64,000 nt of DNA, from positions 52,358,279 to 52,422,278 of the forward strand of contig CM070548.1 in assembly GCA_036346405.1 (NCBI GenBank), written 5' to 3'. The translations under genes and the position numbers were made by a program. Source of the DNA: Phyllostachys edulis. Taxonomy: Eukaryota; Streptophyta; Magnoliopsida; Poales; Poaceae. The notes beneath the pieces are model-generated. The model searched no databases. It saw nothing but the letters and a program-made list of their open reading frames with translations, and was not told the origin of the DNA. Within the stretch, counting starts at the first letter, position 1; every line of letters starts with the position of its first letter. Shown one piece after another: positions 21,555 through 33,808 of this stretch.

Positions 21555-24500
21555 TGTCGGGACCCAAAATTTCAATTTCGACCCTCCGTGTTTCATGCAC
21601 TAGTCCAGATCACGCTTAGTGCACACAAGATCAACAAAGATGAGTATCGATCCACACAAGTTTAATAATTGCATAAACGAATAGTTTGATTAATAAATAA
21701 TGGTTTGACCTTAAGGTCGAAGTTTACAATTATTAAGCCACGCAGGTCGACAGAGAAATAAAGCAATGAAACATAAGCGGCGGTGTCCCATCGATTCACC
21801 ACAGCAACCGATCGATCAAGACCCCACGATCAGCACCTTTGATAAACTCCTCCTCGAATGTGGCGAAGACTCCTCCTCTTCGCTTGATTTATTTTAAAGC
21901 AAGCGTGAGTACACACCGCACTCGCAAGTCACACCACGTAAATGCAAATATACATGCAGCTTATTACAAGGGAATGGCATTTTGTGGTTCTTTTATGAAA
22001 TACGACATTGGCGCTAAATACAAATAATAGATTGAAAGCAAGTAAAACAAATAGACAATAATAATTTAACAGTTTGATTTCACAAAGACACACACACCTA
22101 AACAGATTATTCACATAGCCATATGATTTAGATCACACAGCTCCTTCCCACACGCTTTTAAAGATCTACCCTCGTGTGAAATCCCGAGCATTGTCCATGA
22201 TCATGACGCGCTATTCAATAGATTGTTTATACTCGCAGAGTTTGTACACTTTACCCACAAGATACAACCGGTGTTGCAAGCACTAATCGTAACAAAGCAT
22301 TTGAAACTTCATCTTAACATAGATGCTCTGATGTGCTTACGCCATACCAAACCATACACAAGGCATGGTACAACACACACCGTTGGACAGGAAGCGGCGA
22401 ACTGTCCATGATGCGACTACATGGTAGCACACACCTCCACCCTATTCACATAGCCAAACCTACTACCGAGCAATCAATGCCAAGAATTCAGAATCCTACT
22501 ATGCTAGGCCCGCCCCATAACAGCATGTGGTCGCACAGAGGGCTCGGTTCAATGGCGCACAAAGTTCATCCTTAAGTGACCGAGGCAAGACTTCCATTGT
22601 TCTAACTAAGGCACACAGATTAATTTGACACACAGATTAATATTCCCATATCACATAGCCACCATGTCACATAGTTCCTTCCACTTGCCTCAGTCTAAGC
22701 CTTTTTCCCACCCAGTTGATTTAAGTGCAACACATGCCACAAAGACACATAGTGCACACAGATTATTACAAAATTACATAGTCACTTAGTCAAGTTAATA
22801 ATTGCACTTTACATGAATAGGTGATTCGTGGCATGGCTAAGCAATCTAATCGCACTAACCAACCCACGTTGGTGCTATAATATTTACCAACTAAATATCA
22901 ACTAGGGTGACAAAGGATCAAGGCATAACAAGCTACACAAGGAAAGCATAACAGATTGGATTTAATAGCTAATCCCAAAAGCATTTAAATAATTACTTGA
23001 AATAACATGCAATACTTTGAATTAAAATAACATTTAGAAAACTAGGATTCAATCATGGTCAAAGCATGACTTGCCTTGGAATAGGTCTAGAAATTGATCT
23101 TGGTCTTGTTGTGCTCCTTCTTCTTCAAATCTTCCAGAAGCGTCGAAGTCTACTCGCAAACGAAGCAACAAACAAAATAAATAAATAACAGAGGCAAAAC
23201 AACTCAAAAAAAATCTCCATTAAATAGATCTTGATTTTATAGAAATTTAGAAATTTGAATGGACTGATTTGGAGTTAGGATGCAAAAGTTATGAGGTTTG
23301 GAAGTTTGAATCTAAAAAAACCCTAGAAATTGAATTTACTGAATTTCCGAATTATTCTTTAAAAGAAAACCCGGATTATTGCGCAATGCTAGCGTCAGCG
23401 AAGGAATTTCCGGAAAAGATAAATAAAAAGAAAAACCTGATGTGTGGGACCCACACATCGCTGACACTGACCATAGTGGACCAAGTCCAGAATTTGTCGG
23501 GTCGATCTCGGCCTGGCGTGGCGCGACCCGCCCAGGTGGCCGACGCCGCGCCGACGTGGTCGACACGCACGCGCCATGGAGGCGGGAGGGTTGAGGTGGA
23601 GGGTGACGTGGACAGCGGCGAGGGCGGCGGCGCACGGGAACCAATGGTTCCGGCGAACGGCGGCGAGTCGACGGCGATGAGTGGTACAGGGAGGTAGAGG
23701 GGGACGCGGGGATCTCGAGGGTTTGCTCACTGGTGCTCAAGGACGAGCGAGGCGGCCGGCGGCGAGGCTTTGGCGGAGGAGGAGGTACGGGCTCGACGGC
23801 GACGGCGTTTGAGGGCTCCTCCGACGAAACGAAGGTGACTCCGAGGTTCCTCTCGATCGCGCGATGTCGACGGTGTAGGCGTTGAGGCTCCGGCGGCTTC
23901 GGGTGCGGTGGAATCGCTCGACGGAGTTGCGGCGGCGAGATTAGGTCTTCGAGCTCCTACGGCGGCTCAAGGGCTTGGGAGGGGAAATTAGGTGAGGGGT
24001 CTTGGAAAGGGGGCTACGGCGATCCTCGGGGACCCATTTATAGGAGTAGGGCGGTCTCGAGGTGACGTGCCGGTGGCGGAGATTAAAACCACCCGAGAAG
24101 TGCTCGTGGAGGAGACGGGATAGGGACGGATTTGTATTCAAATTCGTTTGAACGAGTCCGGGGAAGATAGGGCTTCTAGAAGGGCTCATCCGCGTGAAGA
24201 ATCGGGGCCGTTTGCGTGTTTATCGGGCGAAGCTTCGAAGGCAGCAATGGCGGATGCAGGCGCTCGCGCGAGGAAGAGGCCGAGTCGGAGACGATGACAT
24301 CAGAAGCGTCCACCATCGTGAGACGGGAAACGGGCCCACGCGGAGAGGGCGAAAGGCGAGGCTACATGGCGAAGATCTCAAGGCCCACCCAGACGGACGG
24401 CACAAAGGAGTGGGCCGGGTGAACAGGAATGGGCTGAGTAGATTCGGCCCAAACACTGTTTGGAGATTTTAAATAGCTTTTCCATTTTAGAAAATACTGA

Positions 24501-24760
24501 GAATTCAAATAAGCAATAGAAATTAGCAAATGAACTTGGAAAAATTCTAGAAAATTCTAGAAAATATATCCAAGCACATAGAATCCAAATAAAATAGTTT
24601 TGACTATTGTTCATGTTGACTTTAGTCATATTAAATGGTTTTGTTACTCAAAGTCCAATATTAAGCTTTTAAATTAAATTCAAATAAATCCAAATGATGA
24701 ATTTTCTTTCTACCAACTATTCAAAGGATTTTTAAAGCTTAGAAAAATTGGGATGTTACA
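21555..24760 (-). mobile_element. Tekay/Del-type solo LTR inserted in gag
   Basis: On the coding strand it starts TGTAACATCCC (24,760) and ends GGTCCCGACA (21,555). Its length of about 3.2 kb and its interior landmarks match the 3' LTR at 60,055-63,284, which is attached to a chromodomain pol gene. Shared landmarks include a GTGAGTAC ... ATATACATGCA stretch and a GACTTGCCT(T/G)GG stretch. It interrupts the gag reading CPFHKKEGH of the Tat element. Target duplications are not clean (TATCT versus TATGC), so an exact boundary may be off by a base or two. The GC-rich part at 23,430-24,180 has long overlapping ORFs without recognisable products. Confidence 0.8.
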
Positions 24761-26930
24761 TATGCCCTTCCTTTTTATGGAAAGGACACCACGTAGGCTT
24801 GTCATTCTTCCATTCAGGGCGTTTACTTTTGCCCTGGTCGGAGTATGGCTTGGAGCCTCGAGGCTCTTTATCTTTTACAGCCAATACTTACTTAGAGTTA
24901 TTGACTTGAGGTTTTTTGCCTTTGGTCTTGCTCTTGGATTTCTTATCCTTCTTCTTGTCACTTTCACTTGCTTCTTGAGGATCTTTATCATCTTGATCGA
25001 TGGTTATGTTCCACTCGACCGCTTCTGCAATAGTCGCATATCGGTCGGCCATCTCAAAAAGCTCGGCGACAGTAGCCAGGAGATTTAAAGCGATATCTTC
25101 TGTGTTTATTCTACTGCGGACTCCCTGCTAGAAGGCTTTGATAACAGAAGAGTCTGAAACCTCAAGTATGGAAATACAAACCTGACTGAAGCGCTTGATG
25201 AACTGGCACAAAGTTTCATGTGAGTTTTGTCTCATCCTGTGTAGGTCATCCTCCTTTCCGGGACGATTGTAAGTGTCCTGGAAATTAGCCAGTAATAGAT
25301 CGCAGAGATGTTGCCACTAGTAGATCAACTCTAATGGTTGATTTAACAACCACGATCGAGCAGATCCTTTGAGCACAGTAGGAAGGTAGTTCACCATGAC
25401 ATGCTCTCCTCCTGCTGTTGCTCAAACAGCGGTCGTATAGATCAGAATAAATTCGATGGGATTTTACGACCTATCAAACTTTTCCATGTTCATAGGTCGA
25501 AACCGCGACGGCCAGCGAACTGCTCAAAGGTTATGCGAGAACACCTGACATCCGGTAATAATATCACGACGCCTTCTTTGCAGAAAAGAAGAGTTGGCGT
25601 CACCAGGTGATCGTAGACGACGATAGCCAGTGGTAGGTGGACCCGACCTATGATAGGTTTTGGTCCTACGAGGGTTATACTCATCGTATTCCATCTGCTA
25701 TTGCAGATTCCTAGGTATAAGTGGTGAATGGTTACCTTCTCTAGAAGCTTGTTGATCACCAAGTGTTCGAAGAACTCTTCTCCAACTGGAGTTATGAGTA
25801 GGGGAGCGGCTAGACCTATTGTCGTGTCGCTCTTCATAAGGGGAATTATTCGAACGACTGGTGTTCGACGGTGTTATCGCGGTACCACTGCTAGAATGAT
25901 GTCAGCGAGTTTGCTCAAGTCTGACCATTGTATCCCAAAGCCTTTGTGTAATCTCTTTAGTGAAGAGGTCGTAGCCTGGCGCTCGTCTAAGCTCTTGAGT
26001 TGGATTCTAGAGTAGGTCATTTATTTGTTGAAGTTCTTGAGCTTCCTTTGACTGATATTGAATGCGCCCAGGTAAAGTTCTCTGGGTTGCAATCCTCCTT
26101 CTTCGGATGGTCTCAGAATCATCCACATCTGAATTTTGTTGAGTCTACCTCAGTGGAGAGTGATCATTTCTATGATTTCTCCCACGCTCATAAATGTGGT
26201 AATCCTGTTCATCGCTGGAGGCATCCTCGTTATCACCACGAGAGCTCGGAGTGAATGAGCGATGGGAAACATCCCCAGTCCTCCCTCTCGGAGAGATTAG
26301 GATCTAACGGGAGGACAAAGACCTTCTGGATATGATTTCCACTTGTGCCTGAGTCCTCTTGGCTTGAGGAGTAGTCAAACGACAACACCTCATGACTTGG
26401 AGCAATCCCCTCTAGGAAAAGGAATTATGGATTATAACCGTCTCCAACTGAAGGTGAACCCTACGATGGTATGGTCGAATCTGCATGAAAAATGGCCTTG
26501 GCCACACACCTTGTGGGGGTAACTAAAGGGTGACGATCACTAGATGCTGGTTGAGTCCCGGAATGATGGATTCGAGGATTTGTTGTGCCAGGTCAGATTG
26601 CCTCAGACTAACTCAAACATTTGGAGGGGAAACCCTCGCTATGCTCTGCACTTGTCTTAGTGCAGTCCTGATTTTGGTCGGTTGGACCCTTGCCCTCTAA
26701 GGAATCAGGTCCCTCATCTGGACGTAATGTTGTACGGGATAGAGATCCCTCATCAACTCTGTCTACGGCATGGTCTACTGGATCTGGTGAAAGATCCCTG
26801 GAGGCAGCATAGCCGTCGGGCGAAACAATGCTCTACTCATAGCAGACATCCATGTCGAGTTCTGCATAGTCGGCCAAATCGAACCAGTTCTCCTTGTTCC
26901 ACTCTTCTACCATGGAAGCATTAGAGTTGA
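24761..26930 (-). pseudogene. Tat element gag, 5' part
   Basis: The minus strand contains a gag core ending in SHETLCQFIKRFSQVCISI and NLLATVAELFEMADRYATI, a Lys-rich KKKDKKSKSKTKGKK segment, and the start of a zinc knuckle reading PTWCPFHKKEGH at about 24,790-24,765. There the Tekay-type LTR breaks it. The upstream part to about 26,930 is an Asp/Ser-rich leader with several stops. Gag would form the retrotransposon particle. Confidence 0.75.
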
Positions 26931-26973
26931 AAGAAAATCAAGAGAACTTGCCGAAAAGGATTCACCGGAAACA

Positions 26974-26991
26974 CCCAACGGACGACGCCAA
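26974..26991 (-). promoter_or_regulatory. Primer binding site, tRNA-Asp-like
   Basis: Directly inside the 5' LTR the coding strand reads TTGGCGTCGTCCGTTGGG. The TGGCGCCG-type start resembles the primer site used by many grass gypsy elements, complementary to the 3' end of tRNA-Asp, but with several mismatches in this old copy. The tRNA identity is inference. Confidence 0.5.
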
Positions 26992-26992
26992 C

Positions 26993-27681
26993 TGTCGGTG
27001 ATCTAGTATCGATCTTACGGATGAATATTCAGGGGTCTCCTAGAATTAGAACAATGCAGAGAATGACATATGGATTTATACAGGTTCATACTCCTGTGTT
27101 CTTGTATTGACTATGCGGATTACAATCAAGAAGAAGAAGAATTATGCCTAATGTCTCCTCCTCCTCCTCTTGATCCCCTCCCCATGTTTGATAACTTTAG
27201 GCCTTATATAGCGTATGTAGTGGCGGCAGTTTCTCCAGGCCAAGAGGTGCCTCGTCGTTTGGTGTAACACGCATGTTGATGGAAGTTATTGTCAGGGTTA
27301 TGATACCATCACTTCGCCTGGCAGTTATCATTAGAGACAGATGTGTAATGCAGTTATTCTGGAGAATAACAACGCATATTAACTACCCTGTGTCTAAAAC
27401 ACAGTGCGTAAGATTCCCTGATTGATTAGGCCCATATGTCTGCAGGCTTTATCAATTATAGGATGGTCGTAGTTAACCTCGTCGTAGAAAGGCTTACGAT
27501 CACAAGATGGTCGTAGAATGACTTACGACTATGGGGTGGTCGTAGAAAGGCTTATGACCACCTAGTTTAGTTTCTCCCTTATTGATATTAAGGGGTATGT
27601 TTAAGAACAATATAATGATACTATTATCTATAATAAGAATTACAAATAAATAAAGAATTGATGATTATTAGATTCTCGTCA
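26993..27681 (-). repeat. 5' LTR of the Tat element
   Basis: Plus-strand ends are TGTCGGTGATCTAG and TCTCGTCA, collinear with 11,582-12,323. The repeated GTCGTAGAAAGGCTTACGAC motifs near 27,480-27,560 are conserved in both LTRs. The TSD CTTAC follows at 27,682-27,686. Confidence 0.95.
27203..27211 (-). promoter_or_regulatory. TATA box in the 5' LTR
   Basis: The minus strand reads CTATATAAGGCC, at the position equivalent to 11,816-11,825 in the other LTR. This copy would drive the genomic transcript toward lower coordinates. Confidence 0.6.
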
Positions 27682-27686
27682 CTTAC

Positions 27687-28377
27687 CGTTGGGACAATAT
27701 CACACAAAGCGAAAAGTAGAGCCACTTCAATAGTGAATAGTGATTAACACTAGCAATGGTCGTACTAAAAAAGCGAAAAAAACAATGCACATGTACATAA
27801 ACCAAAATGATGTTGTGTGGCTAATATATTGCAGTGAAAGATTTTGCCAATACTTATTTAAGTTCTATATTCTTTTAGGATAACATCCGTGAAATATTTT
27901 TTTATTGGAACTACCACTTATCAGTTTTATATGTTTTCATCTGCCTCTTTATTATATTTTAAAAATCAATGACAGACCTTCTACAGTTGCTAACAAAAAA
28001 GGAGAAATATGTTAGAAATACTCAAAATCGTTAATATTTTAAAGGACTTGGTGGTGGGGGTGAGTCTGTCATCTGCCCCCTCTTGAGTCGGTGGAATCTT
28101 TTGTGGATAAGTATGCACACACATGTATAAGATACTTGAAGAATCTTCTATGGATTAAACTATCTGTGTTTGTGCTTTGTTGATTGGATACAAATTATGT
28201 ATGAAACTTTCATTTGTAAGGATAATCACCTTATGTATTTATTTGAAATCCGTTGATACGCACATGCACTTGGCTAGTATGTATGTGTGTGTGTGTATAC
28301 AAGTTTGATTCTGTATTGCTTGCAATTGCGGTGATTCTAGGATTGCATGTTCTCATTTATGAGCTTAAATTACCTAG
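27687..28377. other. AT-rich spacer between the Tat element and the Pack-MULE
   Basis: No gene seen. It contains the right copy of the dispersed repeat (28,044-28,255) and a short TG microsatellite at about 28,280-28,300. Confidence 0.5.
28044..28255 (+). repeat. Dispersed repeat, right copy
   Basis: Matches 11,275-11,545 in order and orientation, with about 60 bases missing between ATTATGTATGAAACTTTCAT and GAAATCCGTTG. The two copies bracket the 16.1-kb Tat element but are not its target duplications. Confidence 0.85.
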
Positions 28378-28673
28378 GGAAACTAGGATTTTTTTTAAAA
28401 GTAATCCATTTTAATTGTTTTACAAAAATGACTCACATTTTATTTTATTTTTACAAACATAACCCGCAGTCATTGTCGCACCAAGCGACTAGGCCCAATC
28501 GTACATTGAGCCACATTGCCCAATCACATGAGGGAAGCGTGACTGGCAGGCATCTGACGCTAGTCGCGCTCCCCTTGTGTGACTGGTAGGTGCGTGACCT
28601 TAATCGCACCACATTGTCACAACTGAGGGCCAATATCTGTCTTGTTGCTTGTAGCTTGCATGACAAACAGACA

Positions 28674-28822
28674 TAGGGAGGGAGAGAAGAAGCGCTAGTG
28701 GGAGAAGAAAGGGAGGAGAGCATCGATGATAGAGAAAAAGAGAAGGGGAGAGGAGAAGAGAAGAAGGGAGAGGAGAGAAGAAGAAGGGGGATGAGAAGAG
28801 AGGAGAGGGGAGGAGGAGACTC
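28674..28822 (+). repeat. Homopurine GA-rich tract
   Basis: About 150 bases of almost pure A/G on the plus strand (GGGAGGGAGAGAAGAAG and similar), with only a few pyrimidines. It is adjacent to the left terminal repeat of the Pack-MULE and gives spurious Ser/Pro-rich ORFs on the minus strand. Confidence 0.85.
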
Positions 28823-29186
28823 TGCCCTCGGCTCAGTGCGCCTCCGTGTACTCGTCTTTTTATGGTGATTTCATCCTGCACATGTAATTTGTTGGTCACT
28901 TCGATAAAAAAAAACATGTTAGGTTAGCAACAATAAACATAGCTTAGTGGTAGAACTAGAGTTTGTAGTTGTAAATCAACAATATTAGGTTGGGGTTAAT
29001 GTCGCGTATAGTATTACAATATAATATATTTATGTATTTATTATAGTGTAAAAATGTTAGGGTACCTCCATTAGTAAATCGATTATTGGAAGATCTAGGA
29101 TACTTAGGTTTAGATCCGCAAGATCTGGGGATACTGGTTTTAGGTTATTTATAATTTTTTAATTTAATAGTGTTTAGGGTTTAGGC

Positions 29187-30060
29187 ATGGCCGGTCAGGG
29201 TGGTAGCGCCGCCTGGCTGTACAACCTTTTGGACCGTGGGCTAGATGGTCAGCACTGCAGCCAGCTACGTACTTCACTTTCGCCAGAGGGATAGGCTATC
29301 GATGAGCTGGAAGTGCTATCGACTCACACTCCGTCGAAGTCTTGGAGGCAAGACCGACGTTGGTTCTCCAGGTATGACACTTGTTCCATCCAACATTTAC
29401 TATTGTTCACGTACTTACATCCTTCTCTTCAATGGTGCACTACATGTTGCGAGCCGTCGGACTCCTTCCTCTTGCTCAGATGTTGCAAGCCACTCAGGAA
29501 GACGACGCCGAGCAAGATGCTGCCCCAGGGGCGGACGTTGAGCAGTCCCAGCGCTTCCCTTTCGACCGCTCACTCCTCACCGCTCTCGTGGATCGTTGGC
29601 GGCCAGAGACACATACTTTCCACCTATCGTGCGATGAGATGGCGCCCATTGTACAGGATGTGGGCATGCTCATCAGGCTAACGATCCATGGTCTCCTAGT
29701 CGTTCTAGAGGAGCTTGGGGACGACTAGCGGAATGATTTGCTGCAGAGGTTCCACGGAGTTCTTCCACCGCCGCAGGAGGAGGAGGCACCCTACTAGGTC
29801 TTCGTGTAGAATCAGAAGCACAGACCGACATAGAGGTGGCTACAACAGTTCAGGGTTAGTGCTTTTACAATTTTGTAACTCTTTTATCCACATTTGTATC
29901 GATCTAATGCATTATTCTTCTTGTAGGTTGAGAGGATGGCACCCGACACGAACGACTACTAGGTGACGCATCACCTAGCGGTGTACCTGTTGTGGTTATT
30001 CGGTTGGGTGATGTTCATGAGTACCTACGACAACAGCGATGACATCCGAAGTGACAACAC
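29187..30060 (+). pseudogene. Plant mobile domain gene inside the Pack-MULE
   Basis: Starts ATG at 29,187 (MAGQGGSAAWLYNLLDRG). It then shows LRAVGLLPLAQMLQATQEDD, RPETHTFHLSCDEMAPIVQD, NDLLQRFHGVLPP and RWLQQFRV. An intron ends in CTTGTAG at about 29,927 and leads to VERMAPDTNDY, then YLLWLFGWVMF. The intron sits at the same place as in the mobile-domain gene at 3.3-5.5 kb. In-frame stops occur, for example after SLSPEG and after GDD at 29,728. The 3' half of the domain is missing. It is a truncated relative, captured or inherited by the MULE. Confidence 0.85.
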
Positions 30061-31895
30061 TCTAGCATCTACTTTTCAGACCAAAATGACCAGACCCTGT
30101 TTCAAGCTTTTCAATCTTAGTTGACAACATGCACCAGCTTTTCCAGGTGAATTAACAATTCTCTGAGCTATGCTGCACCTAAAGATTCCTTCTAGCGAAC
30201 GCGAGTAACTTCCATTCACAACAATTTACTCCCTCAATGCTACACCATAACCACCTATAAAACTGGGGCATACTCTAGCACTACAAGCAACACTCCACTC
30301 AAGCTAGTTTGGAAAATAGGGAGAGGGGAGGGAGGAAGAGAGAGGTGCAGGAGGTCACGCTGCTCGGTTTGGGGATGGAGGGCTACGGGTCGATGCTCCA
30401 AAAGCCGAAATAGAATGCCAAGAAGGCACGAATGTACCCTATTGTTCTTGAAAGGATGCTCCTGTACCTCTAGAGTTTCCACACCCGTAGTGCGACTGCG
30501 ATAACCCTGCATGGATCATTTAATCTACACATCCTCGTACCGCCGCAAGGGCTTACTATATATGGGTTTGCCGTGTATGTCAATGCTATACATCGATATT
30601 TCACATTTCGTGCTGTATTTTAAATATCGTTGACTTTATCCATGCATGGTAGCTGTCGAAGTGTTTCTATTTCTTCCAATGGATCGATGGTCCGAGTATT
30701 GGGAGGCCCACGCTCGCAAGGTGTAGTAGGATGTACGTCCGCACGCCTGAATTATTTTCATCTGTCAAGTATTTTCCTTTCCAAAAGGCATGTTTGTATC
30801 ATAATTGTAGTTCAGGTCGAAAGTTCATGCATATAGCCATTTGTACCGTAGGAATAGCCTATCAAACATAAGCACCTAACCAGACCCTACACGCCATGTA
30901 AGTCAAACCTCCATGGTCAAGTGTTATACCAGGCTTGCAATCTCATCTTCGTTGCTTCATTCTCACCACGCTCGAACCGAAGCTTACAAAATATTTTGCC
31001 AATTTTTTAGTTCTTTGTGTAAAAACATAAAAGGTGTTCATCCACATAAAATGATTAACACATGATTTATTTACAAACAATTGCAGTAAGCAAACTCCAG
31101 CTTTTTTACCACTAACAATTATTCACAAACAACTATTCCAACCATTTAATTTTGTAAAATTAAAACTAAGTTTATTTAAATTATTTCTTAAAAAACATTA
31201 GCCTTCTGTCAGCAGCTGGGAATGCTTGTTTGTGCTCGATGCTTGATTGGGCGATCAGATCCGACACGAGCCTCGATCGTGCCACCGACTTATGATCGAG
31301 ACATATGGCGAGACCAATGCCTCGATCGCGGTTGATCAGCGATTGTGCCTCCCATGTCAGCTAGTCACTGACTCACCATGTGATTAGGCGTAATCGCCTG
31401 GCGGGCCGGTGACTGAGGGTTATTTTTGTAAGGAAAATAAAATGTGGGTTATATTAGCAAAACGTTTAAAAAATTGTTTATTTTAGAGAGAAAAAATGCG
31501 GCAACTAGTCCAGGCACAAGTTTCATGTTGTCAATTAACTTTGTTTACAACAATTGATCTGGAGACCCAGAATTTACCTAGTTCTAATTTCGGTTTATTG
31601 ATGACAATGAGAATACAAGAAGCTTAATTTGTTTGTGCAGGTGGAACCCTCTTGGACATAAGCACACCAAGGCCCAACTTGGACTTAACTATTCAGTTCG
31701 ATGCATGGAATTGTGCATATTCTGTTGATCGTTTTGTCCATCTTGGTTAACCCTTCAGGACATTTCAGTCAAAACCATGAGCAGTGCAACAGTGTTGTTT
31801 TATTCAGTATCAAGGGCTACTAAAACAAACAGTTGGTTATTTTGTAGCTGCCCTTCCTTCAAATAGTACCAAAATTTCCAGTTAATCTTTAGTTA

Positions 31896-32241
31896 TACAT
31901 CCTTTGTTCTTTTTAATGATGTTTTAAATTTGATCATTAATATATTCAAAACTATCTGCTTTTGCCATATGAAAACTACTCTATCTAGTCACAAAAGGAA
32001 ATTGTTTTGAATATCGACACGGTCTCCAAAATATAACTTTGACTATTTATTTCTTTTGTAATATAATTATTAAACCCACTAAAATTATAATGTCCTGAAT
32101 ACTAGTACTCTTCGAAACAAATCTATACATATCACTTCCATGTGTTCATTCCAAATATTAAAAAATATATTAACAGCCAAAGTTTTTTAAAAATTTACTG
32201 TACGTTACCCAAACGACCTTATTTCGTGACTGAAGAGAGTA
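31896..32241. mobile_element. Stowaway-like MITE (probable)
   Basis: The left end TACATCCTTTGTTC and reverse-complemented right end TACTCTCTTCAGTC resemble degenerate Stowaway termini (TACTCCCTCCGTYC). TA dinucleotides flank both ends. The interior is AT-rich and non-coding. The termini are divergent, hence moderate confidence. Confidence 0.4.
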
Positions 32242-32595
32242 TACACTAGATTTGCCATTAAGATTACTTCTATAATATTACATTGCTCAAAGTTAAATAT
32301 CAGCATCATAACAAATCAATTCGACGACCCAATCAAGTGGATGCTTTGAATATCTCAAATCCCTGCACGTTGCACGATGACCAAACATTGCACCAGAGAC
32401 GACCAACCAAGACAGCAAATACGCCAAGATGACTTGACTTGGTTGGGTGGTCGAATTTCACCTAGTTAATTACAACTTACAAGCAATGGCCCTAGCTTAA
32501 TTTGTCTTCACTCTGGATAAGAAAATGACATGTCAAATTTTAATTTTATAGGTATGGATGTTTCTATTTGATTCACACAAGTTTGGGTGATTTTA

Positions 32596-32879
32596 GAGCA
32601 TGTACAATGGGTTTATGTTAGCTGTCTATAGTCATTGCCACGTAGGATTTTTGCTGACGTGGATGAAAGAGAATGAAGAGAGAGAAAGATGTTGTCTACA
32701 ATCTTGTAGCTGACTATAGCATAAGAAACAAGAAAATCATTAAAAGATTGTGTGTTCTATAAAGACAACTAAAAAGACAGCGGCCATCTGTACCATTGTA
32801 TGAGCTGTCTTTAGTGTTGTCTACAGGTGACATGGAGAGTTACTATAGACAGCAGCTGTCTATACTATTGTACATACCC
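32596..32879. mobile_element. Tourist-like (PIF/Harbinger) MITE
   Basis: The 284-bp element starts GAGCATGTACAATGGG and its reverse-complemented right end starts GGGTATGTACAATAG. The arms extend through TAGCTGTCTATAG. TTA target duplications lie at 32,593-32,595 and 32,880-32,882. A 3-bp TTA/TAA duplication and GGGCATGTACAAT-type termini are typical of this superfamily in grasses. Internal GCTGTCTATAG motifs recur in both orientations. Confidence 0.9.
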
Positions 32880-33119
32880 TTAGCTGTTGATTTGAGAATT
32901 AATTTAAAATACTATGCTGCGACAAACGAGAGGAGCTTATTCGACTTCACACTGACTCGCTATAGGTCCCATCAATTTTTACTACTCGTCCACAAATAGA
33001 GGTCGACGTAGTAGGATTTGTGTGGTTAACTTTTGAAAATTTGACTATCAATATGTTGATGTATACAAAAGTGACTAGATGAAAGTAATATCAAATGATT
33101 TATCTTGCAAAATGCTTTC

Positions 33120-33215
33120 ATAATATCTGATTTTAACCTTTTTTTTTGTCAAAGTCTTGCATTGGAGACAGCGAAAAGCAATAAATGACTTACATTTATG
33201 GACAGAGAGAGTACT
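33120..33215 (+). mobile_element. Stowaway-type MITE right-end fragment
   Basis: GTCAAAGTCTTGCATTGGAG followed by CTTACATTTATGGACAGAGA and GAGTAC is the conserved right-end text of a common grass Stowaway family. No left end was located, so it is listed as a fragment. Confidence 0.45.
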
Positions 33216-33711
33216 AAGTAATATATGCGCATCATATTTTTAAAGTTGTCCCTTGGGCCATTGCTACAAGTACATTTACAAATTAAAAATAGAGTAATTT
33301 GCTAGAACAAGTCCCCTGTGAGTATAAAAGATGTATAAAAAGGAAAAAAAACATTCAATATTATTTTGAAATGTTTATCATAAGCTTCCACCAAAATAAC
33401 TTAACCTTTCAAACAAGTAGCTTTTTACTAATCATACGTATAGTAACATCTTTCAACAAGTTATGCACCAACTTTTATCTGCCCACCACTTCTTCAGCCA
33501 GTAAATATTCGTAGATTAGCGTAACATATTATTTTCCCGAAATCCCAGAAAACGCTATAGCATTTGATCTGTTTCCAACGGGACAACAAGTAACTATCCG
33601 ATTCCTCCCATCCAATGCCTCCCCGTGATTCCTCTCCCTCACAACTCCGCATGACTCTTCTCCCTCGTGCAGGTCGTCCTATTCAACGTAACTTTTCCCA
33701 CACCTCACCCA

Positions 33712-33808
33712 CACCGGTGATTCACCGATCAATTCATTTTCTAACCCTAGTTCAATTCCCCTTGTTTTCATCCTCCAATTTGAGCCTTAGAGCGGCGGCT
33801 TCGAGCAA
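33712..33808 (+). repeat. Duplicated unit on the left flank of the hAT
   Basis: CACCGGTGATTCACCGATCA, then CCTAGTTCAATTC, TTTTCATCCTCCAATTTGAG. The same run occurs at 52,883-52,980 beyond the right end of the hAT element. It has the look of a 5' leader, but no ORF is supported. Confidence 0.8.

Larger units (their letters stand above)
11582..27681 (-). mobile_element. Complete Tat-lineage Ty3/gypsy LTR retrotransposon, nested and decayed
   Basis: Two LTRs (11,582-12,323 and 26,993-27,681) bound an interior whose gag, protease, reverse transcriptase, RNase H, second RNase H and integrase read on the minus strand in that order. Perfect 5-bp target duplications CTTAC lie at 11,577-11,581 and 27,682-27,686. 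A second, archaeal-type RNase H between the first RNase H and integrase is the accepted hallmark of the Tat lineage (Tat, Ogre and Retand groups). Further Tat features are a long region between integrase and the 3' LTR, an antisense ORF there, and tandem repeats. The LTRs differ from each other at many sites, so the insertion is old. Two later LTR insertions interrupt it, at 18,608-20,330 and 21,555-24,760. Stops and frameshifts throughout make it non-autonomous. Confidence 0.95.
28387..31499. mobile_element. Pack-MULE (non-autonomous Mutator-like element with captured gene)
   Basis: The left end starts GATTTTTTTTAAAAGTAATC. The reverse-complemented right end starts GCATTTTTTCTCTCTAAAAT. The arms align over about 100 bases, including CACATTTTATTTT, ATAACCC and CAGTCA. 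Flanking 9-bp repeats GGAAACTAG (28,378-28,386) and GGCAACTAG (31,500-31,508) differ at one base, as expected for an old Mutator-type TSD. No transposase is present. The interior carries a plant-mobile-domain gene at 29,187-30,060, a 150-bp homopurine tract, and other sequence of unknown origin. Confidence 0.88.

Noticed and set aside
23269..23740. GC-rich ORFs on both strands as a possible host gene
   Set aside because: They lie inside a Tekay-type LTR, and the peptides are Arg/Pro-rich without domains.
28451..28917. Ser/Pro/Leu-rich minus-strand ORFs
   Set aside because: They come from the homopurine tract and the Pack-MULE terminal repeat.
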